Source: Anaerococcus vaginalis ATCC 51170
GTDB taxonomy: Bacteria; Bacillota; Clostridia; Tissierellales; Peptoniphilaceae
Direction of reading: 5' to 3'
NCBI RefSeq assembly: GCF_000163295.1
Contig: NZ_GG700527.1
Coordinates: forward strand, 203,453-267,452
DNA: 64,000 bases
Shown piece by piece: positions 47,801 through 56,424 of the stretch; the first letter of the stretch is position 1, and each line of letters opens with the position of its first letter. The position numbers were made by a program, and so were the translations under genes. The notes beneath the pieces are model-generated. The model was not told where the DNA came from. It did not search any database and saw only the letters and a program-made list of their open reading frames with translations.

Positions 47801-49693
47801 ATGGAAATTACAAATAGGCAAAAGAAAATTATAGGAATTTTATTAGAGTCTAAGGATACAATAACTTGTCAAGAAATAGCAGAGATAATAAATGTATCTG
47901 ACAGGACTGTTTTAAACGAAGTTAATAGTATAAATAAAAAACTTAGTGACGGGAATAGGTTAACTGTTGCTAAGGGAAAAGGGATAAAACTTAATAGAAA
48001 TACAACAATTTATGAGTTGCATAAATTGTATAACTCAGAAGATGAAAATGAAATTTTGATAAAAAGATTTATCAACACACTCTTAATTAATAATTATTTT
48101 AAGCAAAAAAAATATAGCATAGATTTTATAGAAGAGCTTTATATTTCCCAAAATACTCTTAAAAAACTAATAAGGGATACTAGAGAAGTATTGAAAAGAT
48201 ATCAGATAGATTTAATAGTGAACAATAAAGAAGGAATATTTATAAAAGGTAGAGAAAATAATATAAGGCTGTGTATGTCCAATATATTATTTTCTTCATC
48301 TAGTGATTATGAATATTTTTTAGATTCTATTAATCTTTTTAATATTAAAGAAATTGATGAAATAAAAAGACTAACATTAAAAATATTAAATAAATATGAC
48401 CTATCCTTAACAGGAGTTGCTTTTAACAGCTTTGTAATTCATATCTTAATTTCCATAATTAGAAATCAAAACGAAATTAACTATGATAAGGATTTATTAA
48501 AAACTATGGATAAATCAGTTGAAAAAGATATTGTTAGAGAACTAATGAAAACCATAAAAGAAAAGCTAAATTACGATTTATCTAGTGATTATTATTATTT
48601 AACAAAACATTTAATAACAAGTCAAAAATTTTCAAAAGATGATGATAAATTAGAAGCAGATGAATTTGTAAATATTATATACAACAACATAATTAATAGA
48701 ATCAAAAGAGATTTTTCAATAGACTTTTCAAATGACGAGATACTTACAGGAAGTTTGAAAATTCATCTTACAACTTCAATAAATAGATATATGTTAAATA
48801 GTTCTATTAACCATATTGATTTATCTGAAATAAAAAGTCAGTATCCTATTGCTTACGATATGGGAATAGTTGCAGCTGAAGAAATACATTCTGTAATAAA
48901 AAGAGATATTGATGATACAGAAATATTATTTTTAGCCTTACATCTAGGAACTGCTTTTAATAGAGTGAATAATGATGGAAAAGAATCTGGAAGTAATATT
49001 TTGATAGTTTGTGGAGCAGGTCTATCAACAGCTAGATTTTTAAAATATTCTCTCTTAGAAAAATTTGATAAGGAAATTAAGAACATAGACATAATATCTT
49101 CTAGTCAATATAAAGACGATATGTTTGATAATTATGATTTGGTATTAAGTAGCATAAATAACTTGATTAATATTGAAGGCTCAATAAAGGTTAACTATAT
49201 CTTAAATAATATAGAAGTAAATATTGTAAAAAATAAATTAAGATACGCAAAAAATTTAGAACATCTTAAAGTATTTAATAATGAATTATTTTATAAAAAA
49301 TCATTTGAGAGTAAGAAAGAAGTGTTAGACTATTTAACCACAGATTTGTCAAATAAAAATATACTTAATAAAAAACAAATTGAGTCTATATATGATAGAG
49401 AAAAAATGGGAAATACTTGTTTAGGAAATAGAATTGCTATACCTCACCCATTATCATATACAGCAAAAGAAATGAAAATTTCTGTATTGATAAATGATAA
49501 AGCAATAGATTGGGATAATGAAGAAGTTTTTGTGGTTATGCTGTTACTAATACCCAAAGATAAAATAAAGGACTGGGATGTTCTTTTCAAGAAGATGTTT
49601 AAAGTATTTAGTTCTAGAAAAAATGTAGATAAATTAATAAATAGCAATACATTAAATGAATTTAAAGAAGTATTTATGGTAGAAATGGAGTGA
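47801..49693 (+). CDS. PRD-containing transcriptional activator (MtlR/LicR type)
   Basis: A 630-residue multidomain PTS regulator. N-terminal HTH_11 (TITCQEIAEIINVSDRTVLNEV at 20-41) and a second HTH (IEELYISQNTLKKLI near 110), two PRD domains (about 180-390), an EIIB-like domain with Cys in ILIVCGAGLSTARF near 402, and a C-terminal EIIA-like domain with His in RIAIPHPLS near 545. The DNA-binding HTH, rather than an RNA-binding CAT domain, means it should activate transcription when phosphorylation by the PTS changes. It begins one base after the kinase stop and ends five bases before EIIA. Confidence 0.9.
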   Translation: MEITNRQKKIIGILLESKDTITCQEIAEIINVSDRTVLNEVNSINKKLSDGNRLTVAKGKGIKLNRNTTIYELHKLYNSEDENEILIKRFINTLLINNYFKQKKYSIDFIEELYISQNTLKKLIRDTREVLKRYQIDLIVNNKEGIFIKGRENNIRLCMSNILFSSSSDYEYFLDSINLFNIKEIDEIKRLTLKILNKYDLSLTGVAFNSFVIHILISIIRNQNEINYDKDLLKTMDKSVEKDIVRELMKTIKEKLNYDLSSDYYYLTKHLITSQKFSKDDDKLEADEFVNIIYNNIINRIKRDFSIDFSNDEILTGSLKIHLTTSINRYMLNSSINHIDLSEIKSQYPIAYDMGIVAAEEIHSVIKRDIDDTEILFLALHLGTAFNRVNNDGKESGSNILIVCGAGLSTARFLKYSLLEKFDKEIKNIDIISSSQYKDDMFDNYDLVLSSINNLINIEGSIKVNYILNNIEVNIVKNKLRYAKNLEHLKVFNNELFYKKSFESKKEVLDYLTTDLSNKNILNKKQIESIYDREKMGNTCLGNRIAIPHPLSYTAKEMKISVLINDKAIDWDNEEVFVVMLLLIPKDKIKDWDVLFKKMFKVFSSRKNVDKLINSNTLNEFKEVFMVEME

Positions 49694-49697
49694 TTAT

Positions 49698-50150
49698 TTG
49701 GAATTTACAGATAAAAATACAGAATTTGACATTGTAGTTAAAGACTGGGAACAAGCAATTCTTGAAACTGGAAAATTATTAGAAGAATCCGGTTATGCCA
49801 ATGAGAATTATAAATATAACATAATTAATGATGTTAAAAATTATGGTTCATATATTATGATTAGTCCAAATGTTGTAATCCCACATACAAGACCAGAAAA
49901 TGGAGCTTTAAAAATTGGCTGTACGATTATAACAATAAAAAATGATATATATTTTGATGATAATAACAAAGATGCAATTAAAGTTTTAATTGGTTTTACA
50001 GCAATAGATAATAAAAATCATTTAGAGATGCTAAAAAATATCATTAATATAATTGAAAAAGGATTAGTGGATAAATTAAATTATTTTTTAAACTTATCAA
50101 AAAAAGATAAGCTTATATATTTAAATTCATTAGTAAAGGGGGGAAAATAA
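49698..50150 (+). CDS. PTS EIIA component (fructose/mannitol/ascorbate type)
   Basis: A 150-residue PTS_EIIA_2 protein. The phosphorylatable His is in VVIPHTRPENGALK near 56-69. It accepts phosphate from HPr and passes it to the EIIB encoded next. The start is TTG at 49698, four bases after the regulator stop, with GGAG seven bases ahead. Its last base is shared with the EIIB start (TAATG). Confidence 0.88.
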   Translation: MEFTDKNTEFDIVVKDWEQAILETGKLLEESGYANENYKYNIINDVKNYGSYIMISPNVVIPHTRPENGALKIGCTIITIKNDIYFDDNNKDAIKVLIGFTAIDNKNHLEMLKNIINIIEKGLVDKLNYFLNLSKKDKLIYLNSLVKGGK

Positions 50151-50437
50151 TGAATATTTTAGTTGTGTGTGGCGCGGGATTAGGCAGTAGCTTTGCCTGC
50201 CAAATGTCGGTAGAGAGTGTTTTGGAGGAATTAGGAGTTGATGCAAAAGTCGATCACAGTGATATTTCTTCAGCAGCAGGAACTAGAGCAGATATATTAA
50301 TTCTCGCTTCTAACTTTAAAAATCAAATAGACAAATATAATTTAGACACAAGAGTAATATATTTGGATAAATTGATTGATAAAAAAGAAATTAAAGAAAA
50401 ATTAGAGCCAGTTTTAATTGAAATGGGAAAATTATAG
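50150..50437 (+). CDS. PTS EIIB component (ascorbate/lactose-like fold)
   Basis: A 95-residue EIIB of the PTS_IIB group. The active-site Cys lies in VVCGAGLGSSF at residues 5-15. It transfers phosphate to the incoming sugar. AAAGGGGGG precedes ATG. Size and neighbouring EIIC match the UlaB/SgaB class. Confidence 0.9.
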   Translation: MNILVVCGAGLGSSFACQMSVESVLEELGVDAKVDHSDISSAAGTRADILILASNFKNQIDKYNLDTRVIYLDKLIDKKEIKEKLEPVLIEMGKL

Positions 50438-50446
50438 GAGGAATTT

Positions 50447-51733
50447 ATGGCAGTATTAAATTTTATTATTAATAATATTTTAACCCAAGCTTTTATAACA
50501 ATAGGTTTAATAGCTTTTATAGGATTATTAGCGCAAAAGAAAAGTTTTGGCGACATAGTATCAGGTACTTTTAAAACTATGTTAGGTTATTTAGTTTTAT
50601 CAGCAGGTTCATCAATAATAGTTCAAGTATTAATATATTTTGGAGAAATTTTTACAGCAGGCTTTGGAATGCAAGGAATAGTTCCATCTATTGAGGCAGT
50701 TAATGGTCAAGCAATGAATGAGCTTGGTCTTGGAAATCAAATAGCTTTAGCATTTTTGGGAATATTTTTAGTAAATATTATAATAGCAAGACTTACTAAA
50801 TGGAAATATATATTTTTGACAGGACAAGCTATTTTGTGGATGGCTACAATGGTAATAGTTTTTGGTTCAGATGCAGGATTAGGAGTTGTACCTAATATAA
50901 TAATTGGTTCAATTATTGGTGGTATTTTTGCAGTAGCAATGCCAGCAATTGCACAACCAATAGTAAGAAAAATAACTGGAAGCGATGATATTGCATTAGG
51001 ACATTTTTGTACAATAGGATATTTATTTGCAGCCTTAGTTTCAAAAACTTCAGGAAATAAAGAAAATTCTACTGAAGATATTGAATTACCATCATCATTG
51101 TCATTTTTAAATGACACTTATCTTTCTGTAGGATTTGTTATGATTTTGTTATTTATAATAACAGCAATATTTGCAGGACCAGAAGTAGTAGCAGAAAGAA
51201 CAGGTAACTTAAATTATATCGTTTATGCATTTACACAAGGAATGCAATTTGTTGTTGGTGTTTATGTATTGCTAGCTGGAGTTAGATTATTGCTTGGAGA
51301 AATAGTTCCAGCATTTAGAGGAATTGCTCTAAAAATAGTCCCAGATGCAAAACCTGCTTTAGATTGTCCAGTACTATTTCCTTATGCACCTAATGCTGTT
51401 ACATTAGGATTTGTTTCAACAACAATAGGAACAGTTATAGGAATGTTATTCTTCCCTAAAATTGGATTAGCAATGCTTTTACCAGGTATGTTATCAAATT
51501 TCTTTGCTGGTGGTACAGCTGGAATTTTCTGTAACGAAGTGGGTGGAACAAGAGGAACGATTATTGGTGGTATAGCTCATGGATTATTTATCACTTTATT
51601 ACCAGCTTTATTAGTTATGATATTTAATTCTATGGGATTTATAAACGCAACAGCTACAGACGTAGATACAGTTGCAGCAGCCTTATTGTATGCTTGGATA
51701 ATTAAACCAATTATTGGATTTGTAGGAATTTAA
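50447..51733 (+). CDS. PTS EIIC component, ascorbate (UlaA/SgaT) family
   Basis: A 428-residue membrane protein with about eleven helices. GTFKTMLGYLVLSAGSSI near 42, GFGMQGIVPSIEAVNG near 75, KWKYIFLTGQAILWM near 121 and CPVLFPYAPNAVTLGF near 305 place it in the UlaA/SgaT EIIC-GAT family. None of the ula catabolic genes (ulaD, E, F, G) follows, so the substrate may not be ascorbate. AGGAGG precedes ATG; nine bases after EIIB. Confidence 0.88.
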   Translation: MAVLNFIINNILTQAFITIGLIAFIGLLAQKKSFGDIVSGTFKTMLGYLVLSAGSSIIVQVLIYFGEIFTAGFGMQGIVPSIEAVNGQAMNELGLGNQIALAFLGIFLVNIIIARLTKWKYIFLTGQAILWMATMVIVFGSDAGLGVVPNIIIGSIIGGIFAVAMPAIAQPIVRKITGSDDIALGHFCTIGYLFAALVSKTSGNKENSTEDIELPSSLSFLNDTYLSVGFVMILLFIITAIFAGPEVVAERTGNLNYIVYAFTQGMQFVVGVYVLLAGVRLLLGEIVPAFRGIALKIVPDAKPALDCPVLFPYAPNAVTLGFVSTTIGTVIGMLFFPKIGLAMLLPGMLSNFFAGGTAGIFCNEVGGTRGTIIGGIAHGLFITLLPALLVMIFNSMGFINATATDVDTVAAALLYAWIIKPIIGFVGI

Positions 51734-51734
51734 A

Positions 51735-52019
51735 ATGTTTTTTAAAATAAATAAAGATAAAAAAAATGAAGAAAAAATATTGCTTGATGAATGCAAAAAT
51801 TTAGTTGAAAAAAATGATATAGATTCAGCGATTAATAAATTAGAAAAATATATAGAAGAAAATAAAAAGTTAGGTAAAGTTTTTACTTATCTAATGGAAT
51901 TATATAACAAACAATTAAGTGAAGCTAGGTTGAATGGAGAAGATGAAAAAATAAAATTTAATTTAGACAGAATTGATAAACTTATGCAAAAATCAAAAGA
52001 TATAGTTAGGGGAAGATAA
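51735..52019 (+). CDS. Unknown 94-residue helical protein in a PTS operon
   Basis: A small soluble protein that I do not recognise. It is Lys/Glu/Asp/Asn-rich and appears all-helical, with a TPR-like spacing (ECKNLVEKNDIDSAINKLEKYI, then LGKVFTYLMELYNKQL). Its ATG follows the EIIC stop by one base and its stop overlaps the aldolase start (TAATG), so it is embedded in a tightly coupled operon and should be expressed. Possible adaptor for the EIIC, regulator or aldolase. Confidence 0.75.
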   Translation: MFFKINKDKKNEEKILLDECKNLVEKNDIDSAINKLEKYIEENKKLGKVFTYLMELYNKQLSEARLNGEDEKIKFNLDRIDKLMQKSKDIVRGR

Positions 52020-52855
52020 TGTATTTAAATTTGAATGAACTATTTAAAAAATATAGGGGAAAGACAGGAATTGGTGCTTTTAATCTACATTGTATGGAGA
52101 TGTTTCCATATATTGTAGAAGGAGCTAAGAAATCTAACAGTCCATTGATAATTCAAACTTCAAAAGGAACTGCTGAATATTTAGGATTTGATTGGATAGT
52201 AACAACAGCAAAATTATTTGCTAAAGATATAGACCTATGTGTTCACTTAGACCATTGTAAGGATATTGATTTTATAATAAAAGCAATTGATTCAGGTTAT
52301 AACAGTGTAATGTATGATGGTTCATCTCTAGATTTTGAAGAAAATATAAAAAATACAAAAGAAGTTGTAGAGTATGCGCACAAAAGAAATGTAAGCGTTG
52401 AAGGTGAAATTGGGAGCATAGGTGGTTCAGAAGATGGAATTGAAGAAAAAATAAACTCAATTATTTACACAAAAGCAGAAGATGCAGTAAAATTTGTTGA
52501 AGAAACAGAAATAGATGCCCTAGCGGTAGCTATTGGTACAGTTCATGGTTTATATAATGGAAAAGCTAAAATAAATTTTGAATTACTTGATACTTTGACA
52601 AAAAAATTAATAGATGTTGGAATGGTTTTACATGGTGGAACAGGTGTTTCAGATGAAGATTTTCATAAGTGTGCAGAAAAAGGAATGATGAAATTTAACG
52701 TTGGAACTGAGCTAAATAAAAATTATATTGAAAATATACTTAAAGATTTTCCTTCAGCTAAGCCAACTACATCTTTAAGAGGCCTGTTAAAAAATGCTAA
52801 TGAATCAATAGTTAAGATAGTTGAGCATAGGTCAAATGTAATAAAATTAGCTTAA
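52019..52855 (+). CDS. Class II ketose-bisphosphate aldolase
   Basis: A 278-residue zinc aldolase of the FBA/GatY/KbaY family. Metal ligands appear as HLDHCKD near residue 80, TVHGLYNGKAKINF near 178 and VLHGGTGVSDEDF near 205; NVGTELNK near 235 binds phosphate. It would split a ketose (bis)phosphate made from the sugar imported by the adjacent PTS, giving a triose phosphate. Which sugar is unknown. GGGGAAG precedes ATG; last gene of the operon. Confidence 0.88.
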   Translation: MYLNLNELFKKYRGKTGIGAFNLHCMEMFPYIVEGAKKSNSPLIIQTSKGTAEYLGFDWIVTTAKLFAKDIDLCVHLDHCKDIDFIIKAIDSGYNSVMYDGSSLDFEENIKNTKEVVEYAHKRNVSVEGEIGSIGGSEDGIEEKINSIIYTKAEDAVKFVEETEIDALAVAIGTVHGLYNGKAKINFELLDTLTKKLIDVGMVLHGGTGVSDEDFHKCAEKGMMKFNVGTELNKNYIENILKDFPSAKPTTSLRGLLKNANESIVKIVEHRSNVIKLA

Positions 52856-52947
52856 TATTATACCAAATTTCTAAAATTTAAAAATGTATGAGTATTATCT
52901 TTAGTTAGAATTTATATTGATAAAGAATTTTTGCCTACTTAAAGATT

Positions 52948-52998
52948 AAAAAGTGGTGTTAGAGAAAAAACTAATTTTCTGAAACATCACTTTTTTTT
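52948..52998. terminator. Bidirectional terminator between the aldolase and the unknown minus-strand gene
   Basis: AAAAGTGGTGTTAGAGAAAA pairs imperfectly with TTTTCTGAAACATCACTTTT, with T-runs on both strands. The convergent minus-strand gene ends inside it. Confidence 0.8.
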
Positions 52999-53675
52999 AT
53001 TGGTCTTTTTAAATTGTTTGTTAATTTATAAATTTCATCTATATATAAATACTTATTTTTATCTTTGTATCTTGCAATTTTCATCAAATCGAGTGCCCAA
53101 TTAACTAAATATTTTGATAAGTAAAAAGCGTAAATGTCGTTTGCAAGTATTGATCTTCTTCCGTTTATTACTATGTCATTTCGAATTTCTTTAAAATATC
53201 TTATCAAATTTTTTCTGTTGTATTTTGAAAAAATTACTTCTATTAGGGCGACTAATGCCAAAAGGTACTTGTCTTCAATATAATTAATTTTAAAATCTAT
53301 GCTCTCATCTTCTTTTAAAATAATATCTTCAATTTTGTCGTGGCTTTTATAAAATTTAAAATATTTTTCTTTAGAAAAATTTTCGAAAAAATTAGGATAG
53401 AGTCCATATTCAAAATTTGATTTTTCTAAATTTTTCTTAAAAAATTCTAGTGAAGTGGAATTGTCAAAAATTGTTATAAAAATTGGAGATAAAATCACCA
53501 AAAGTCTTAAAATTTCGTTTTCTTTGTCATTTTTAAAATTTATAATTATTTTTTCTTCTTCACTTGTTTTTTCTAATTTAGAAAAGTCTTTAATTTTTAA
53601 TTTATTATCAAGTTCGAATACGTCTTTTGCATTATATTGATATATTTTTTTATTTTTAAATATTTTAACTATCAT
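52971..53675 (-). CDS. Uncharacterised 234-residue protein
   Basis: I recognise no family. The protein is soluble, Lys/Asn/Ile-rich, with a beta-rich start (IVKIFKNKKIYQYNAKDVFEL), a hydrophobic segment near 58-72 (RLLVILSPIFITIF) and a helical, basic C-terminal half ending in KYLYIDEIYKLTNNLKRPI. Its ATG overlaps the ybaK stop by four bases (ATGA), so it is translated with ybaK. The 3' end lies within the terminator. Confidence 0.75.
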   Translation of the reverse strand: MIVKIFKNKKIYQYNAKDVFELDNKLKIKDFSKLEKTSEEEKIIINFKNDKENEILRLLVILSPIFITIFDNSTSLEFFKKNLEKSNFEYGLYPNFFENFSKEKYFKFYKSHDKIEDIILKEDESIDFKINYIEDKYLLALVALIEVIFSKYNRKNLIRYFKEIRNDIVINGRRSILANDIYAFYLSKYLVNWALDLMKIARYKDKNKYLYIDEIYKLTNNLKRPIKKSDVSEN

Positions 53676-54148
53676 TGTCTTATATTTTCAAATTTTCCAT
53701 TTACTGCTTTTGCCAAATCAAATGGATTTAGTTTTAAACTTACTCCACATTTTCCACCTGATACAATCATTTTATCCAAATCTTTTGCGCTATCATCTAT
53801 AAAAACTGGATAATCTTTTTTCATTGCAAGGGGAGTGGTTTCGCCTCTTTGATAGCCAACTTTAGCTTTTAAATTTTTGGTTGGAAGGATTGAAATGCTT
53901 TTAACTCCTGCAACTTTTGCAGCTTTTTTCATATCAATTGAATCATAGCTTCTTAGTAAATATATTATTATTTCATTTTCTTTTGAAATTGTCGCTATGG
54001 TTTTATACATTATATTTAAATCTACGTGAGATTTTTTGCCAGCATCTACGGCTGATTTAAATTCTCCGCCCAAATCATATTCTATTTCTTCGTATTCTAT
54101 CTTATTATTTTCCAAAATTCTCATTGCGTTTGTCTTAACTTTTCCCAT
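53672..54148 (-). CDS. ybaK: Cys-tRNA(Pro)/aminoacyl-tRNA deacylase YbaK/EbsC
   Basis: A 158-residue trans-editing protein. KTIATISKENEIIIYLLRSYDSIDMKKAAKVAGVKS around 48-85 and KVGYQRGETTPLAMKKDYPVFIDDSA near 96-121 match the YbaK fold; the invariant Lys of the catalytic pocket is in MYKTI. It hydrolyses Cys-tRNA(Pro) made by error. GGAGCAAG precedes ATG. First of a two-gene operon with an unknown protein. Confidence 0.9.
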   Translation of the reverse strand: MGKVKTNAMRILENNKIEYEEIEYDLGGEFKSAVDAGKKSHVDLNIMYKTIATISKENEIIIYLLRSYDSIDMKKAAKVAGVKSISILPTKNLKAKVGYQRGETTPLAMKKDYPVFIDDSAKDLDKMIVSGGKCGVSLKLNPFDLAKAVNGKFENIRQ

Positions 54149-54250
54149 ACTTGCTCCTTTCTTTTTTTATATTACCAGAAAAATATAAAAATTCATTAAT
54201 TCAAGGCGATTTTGGGTATATTTATTTTATAAGAAATTAGGAGAATTTTG

Positions 54251-55024
54251 ATGATTGAAAAAATTATAATAACTTATATTTATCATTCCTGTTATACTGT
54301 AGAAATAGGGGATTATTTTATTATATTTGATTATTATAAGGGAGTTTTAAATATTCCTGAAGATAAAATTGTTATTTTTATTGCAAGTCATGGACATTCT
54401 GACCATTATACTTCGGAAATTTTAAAAATTCCTAATATGAAAAATTATACTTATATTTTATCAAGTGATATTGGACATTTAGAAAGCGATGATAATATTA
54501 TTTATATAAAGGATAATAAACTTGGCATGGACCAATTGAAATCTTTGTATAATTCTAAAAATGTTTATCTTGTTGATCCTTATCAATTTAAAGAAATTAA
54601 TATTAATGGAAGAAAAATTTCTATAAAAACTTTCGGCTCAACTGATGAAGGGATTTCTTTAATTTTATATATTGAATCCTTATCAATATTTCATGCGGGC
54701 GATTTAAATTATTGGGCTTGGGAAGATTATGATGACAAAAGACTAGAAAAAGAGTATTATGCTTTTATCGACCAAGTAGAAAAAATCAAAAAAGATTCGA
54801 TAGATATAGCTTTCTTCCCAGTTGATTATAGGCTTGGAGAAAATTATTATAAGGGTGCAAAAATATTTGCAGATACTGTAAAGCCTCAATTGATGTTTCC
54901 AATTCATAGTGGAGATCATGAAAGCATAAGCCAAAGATTTGCTAGAGAAATCAAATTAGAAGAAACTATATTTAGAGCAATTATTGACAAAGGTCAAAAA
55001 ATTATTGTAGATATAAAGGATTAG
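54251..55024 (+). CDS. MBL-fold metallo-hydrolase
   Basis: A 257-residue metallo-beta-lactamase-fold protein of the Lactamase_B_3/UlaG-like type. IYHSCYTVEIGDYFIIFDYY at the N terminus, the metal motif SHGHSDHYT near 47-55, HAGDLNYWAW near 141, and PIHSGDHESI near 217. Substrate unknown. ATG at 54251 is preferred over TTG at 54248 because AGGAG then lies at seven bases. It ends four bases before a degV gene, forming an operon. Confidence 0.85.
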   Translation: MIEKIIITYIYHSCYTVEIGDYFIIFDYYKGVLNIPEDKIVIFIASHGHSDHYTSEILKIPNMKNYTYILSSDIGHLESDDNIIYIKDNKLGMDQLKSLYNSKNVYLVDPYQFKEININGRKISIKTFGSTDEGISLILYIESLSIFHAGDLNYWAWEDYDDKRLEKEYYAFIDQVEKIKKDSIDIAFFPVDYRLGENYYKGAKIFADTVKPQLMFPIHSGDHESISQRFAREIKLEETIFRAIIDKGQKIIVDIKD

Positions 55025-55028
55025 AAAA

Positions 55029-55883
55029 ATGGAAAAAATAGCAGTATTAGTAGATTCTGGATCGGATTTAGATTTAGAAAAAACTAAGGAATTTGGCATT
55101 TATATGATGCCATTTTATGTAAATTTAGATGGAAAATTTTATAGAGAGCAAGTAGACTTAAAAGCAGACGAATTTTATAATTGGATTAAAAAGCACGAAA
55201 AATTACCAAAAACATCAATTCCATCTCCTGGGGAATTGATAGAAAAACTTGATGAAATAAAAAATGATGGTTTTGAAAAATTAATAATAATAACTATATC
55301 AAAAAATTTCACAGGTTTTTATAATTTGTGCTCACAAATAGAATACGACAATTTAGAAATTGAAGTAATAGATTCAAAATCAGTTGCCCTAACCACAGGC
55401 TTACTTGCAATTTATGCAAAAGATTTAATCAAAAAAGGCTATGAATTTAAAGAAATTGTAGATAGGTTGGAAGATAAGAAAAAAGAATCAAAAATATTTT
55501 TTACAATCGATAGCTTTAAATATCTAGTGGCAGGAGGAAGAGTGCCAAAAGCTTTTGGAAAAGTGGGAGAGCTTTTAAATATCAAACCAATAATTGTTTG
55601 TAGTCCAGAAGATGGAAAATATCATATAGAAAAAACTTGCAGAGGAGAGAAAAAAGTTCTTAAAGAGATGGAAAAGATTGCAAGCGAATATTTGGGAAAA
55701 TTTGACAAATATTATATGATAATTTCAAATGGTGGCTACAAGAAAGGCTCAGAAATTTTAGAGGAGAAATTGAAAGTATTTAAAGAAAAATCTACTCTAT
55801 TTTTGACTTCACAAATAGCCCCAAGCCTTGGAGCAAATACAGGTCCAGGCTTATTTGGTTTTGGATTTTTGCCAATTGATTAA
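55029..55883 (+). CDS. DegV-family fatty-acid-binding protein
   Basis: A 284-residue DegV protein. AVLVDSGSDLDLEKTKEF at the N terminus, LPKTSIPSPGELIE near 57, DSFKYLVAGGRVPKA near 162 and the C-terminal PSLGANTGPGLFGFGF. It binds a fatty acyl chain, probably as a FakB-type donor for FakA. ATG follows the MBL gene by four bases with AAGGAT ahead. Second paralogue in the window. Confidence 0.92.
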   Translation: MEKIAVLVDSGSDLDLEKTKEFGIYMMPFYVNLDGKFYREQVDLKADEFYNWIKKHEKLPKTSIPSPGELIEKLDEIKNDGFEKLIIITISKNFTGFYNLCSQIEYDNLEIEVIDSKSVALTTGLLAIYAKDLIKKGYEFKEIVDRLEDKKKESKIFFTIDSFKYLVAGGRVPKAFGKVGELLNIKPIIVCSPEDGKYHIEKTCRGEKKVLKEMEKIASEYLGKFDKYYMIISNGGYKKGSEILEEKLKVFKEKSTLFLTSQIAPSLGANTGPGLFGFGFLPID

Positions 55884-55896
55884 AAATTTATAAATT

Positions 55897-55945
55897 AAAA
55901 AGGACTGTTGCAAAATGATTTATTCATTAGCAACAGTCCTTTTTT
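55897..55945. terminator. Bidirectional terminator between degV and the superoxide reductase
   Basis: AAAAAGGACTGTTGC and GCAACAGTCCTTTTT form a 15-bp stem, A-run before and T-run after. Confidence 0.92.
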
Positions 55946-55954
55946 AATAAAATC

Positions 55955-56314
55955 TTATTTAATTTCTAAAGAATTTTCCCAAAGTCCATGAATATTGCAA
56001 TAAGATAATGCAAATAATGTACCTTTTTTATCAGATTTAAATTCGCCAACTGCTTTTGGTGTAGTGTAAATTTCACTTTCGCCATGAGCGGAGAAATTAT
56101 AATTTGCAATTTCTACTGGCAATTTGCCACCTTCAGGAACAAAGAAAACTTTAATCCAAACAATATGATGCTCTAAAGTATTTGGGTGTGCAATTTCTTT
56201 TCCAACAAAAGCAGAAACTTCATATTTTCCTTCGCCAAGTTCTTTATATTCTAATTCTGGTACGTGTTTTTCATTTTTCCAATCGCCTGATTGAACTGTT
56301 TGTGTTAATAACAT
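55955..56314 (-). CDS. Class II superoxide reductase (neelaredoxin type)
   Basis: A 119-residue SOR without the N-terminal desulforedoxin domain. The iron-centre ligands are visible: Glu and His in NEKHVPEL near 14-18, two His in HPNTLEHHIVW near 43-50, and Cys/His in SYCNIHGLWE near 104-112. It reduces superoxide to peroxide without making oxygen, the usual anaerobe defence. AGGAGG precedes ATG. Single gene; a clear promoter was not found. Confidence 0.93.
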   Translation of the reverse strand: MLLTQTVQSGDWKNEKHVPELEYKELGEGKYEVSAFVGKEIAHPNTLEHHIVWIKVFFVPEGGKLPVEIANYNFSAHGESEIYTTPKAVGEFKSDKKGTLFALSYCNIHGLWENSLEIK

Positions 56315-56409
56315 AAAATCCTCCTAAATTTTTATCTACATTTATTTAATACCCTTCCATGATAAAAAATAACAAAATTATAAAAGTTTTTAAAATCCAT
56401 TGAATTTGA

Positions 56410-56415
56410 TATAAT
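56410..56415 (+). promoter_or_regulatory. -10 element immediately before the rlmL-like gene
   Basis: Consensus TATAAT ends nine bases before the ATG, so transcription should begin at about 56421-56424. The -35 region is weak. Confidence 0.55.
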
Positions 56416-56424
56416 AAATATATT

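Noticed and set aside
56330-56400. PerR box near the superoxide reductase start
   Set aside because: A TTATAATT half-site is present, but the second half does not match, and such strings are frequent in this AT-rich DNA.
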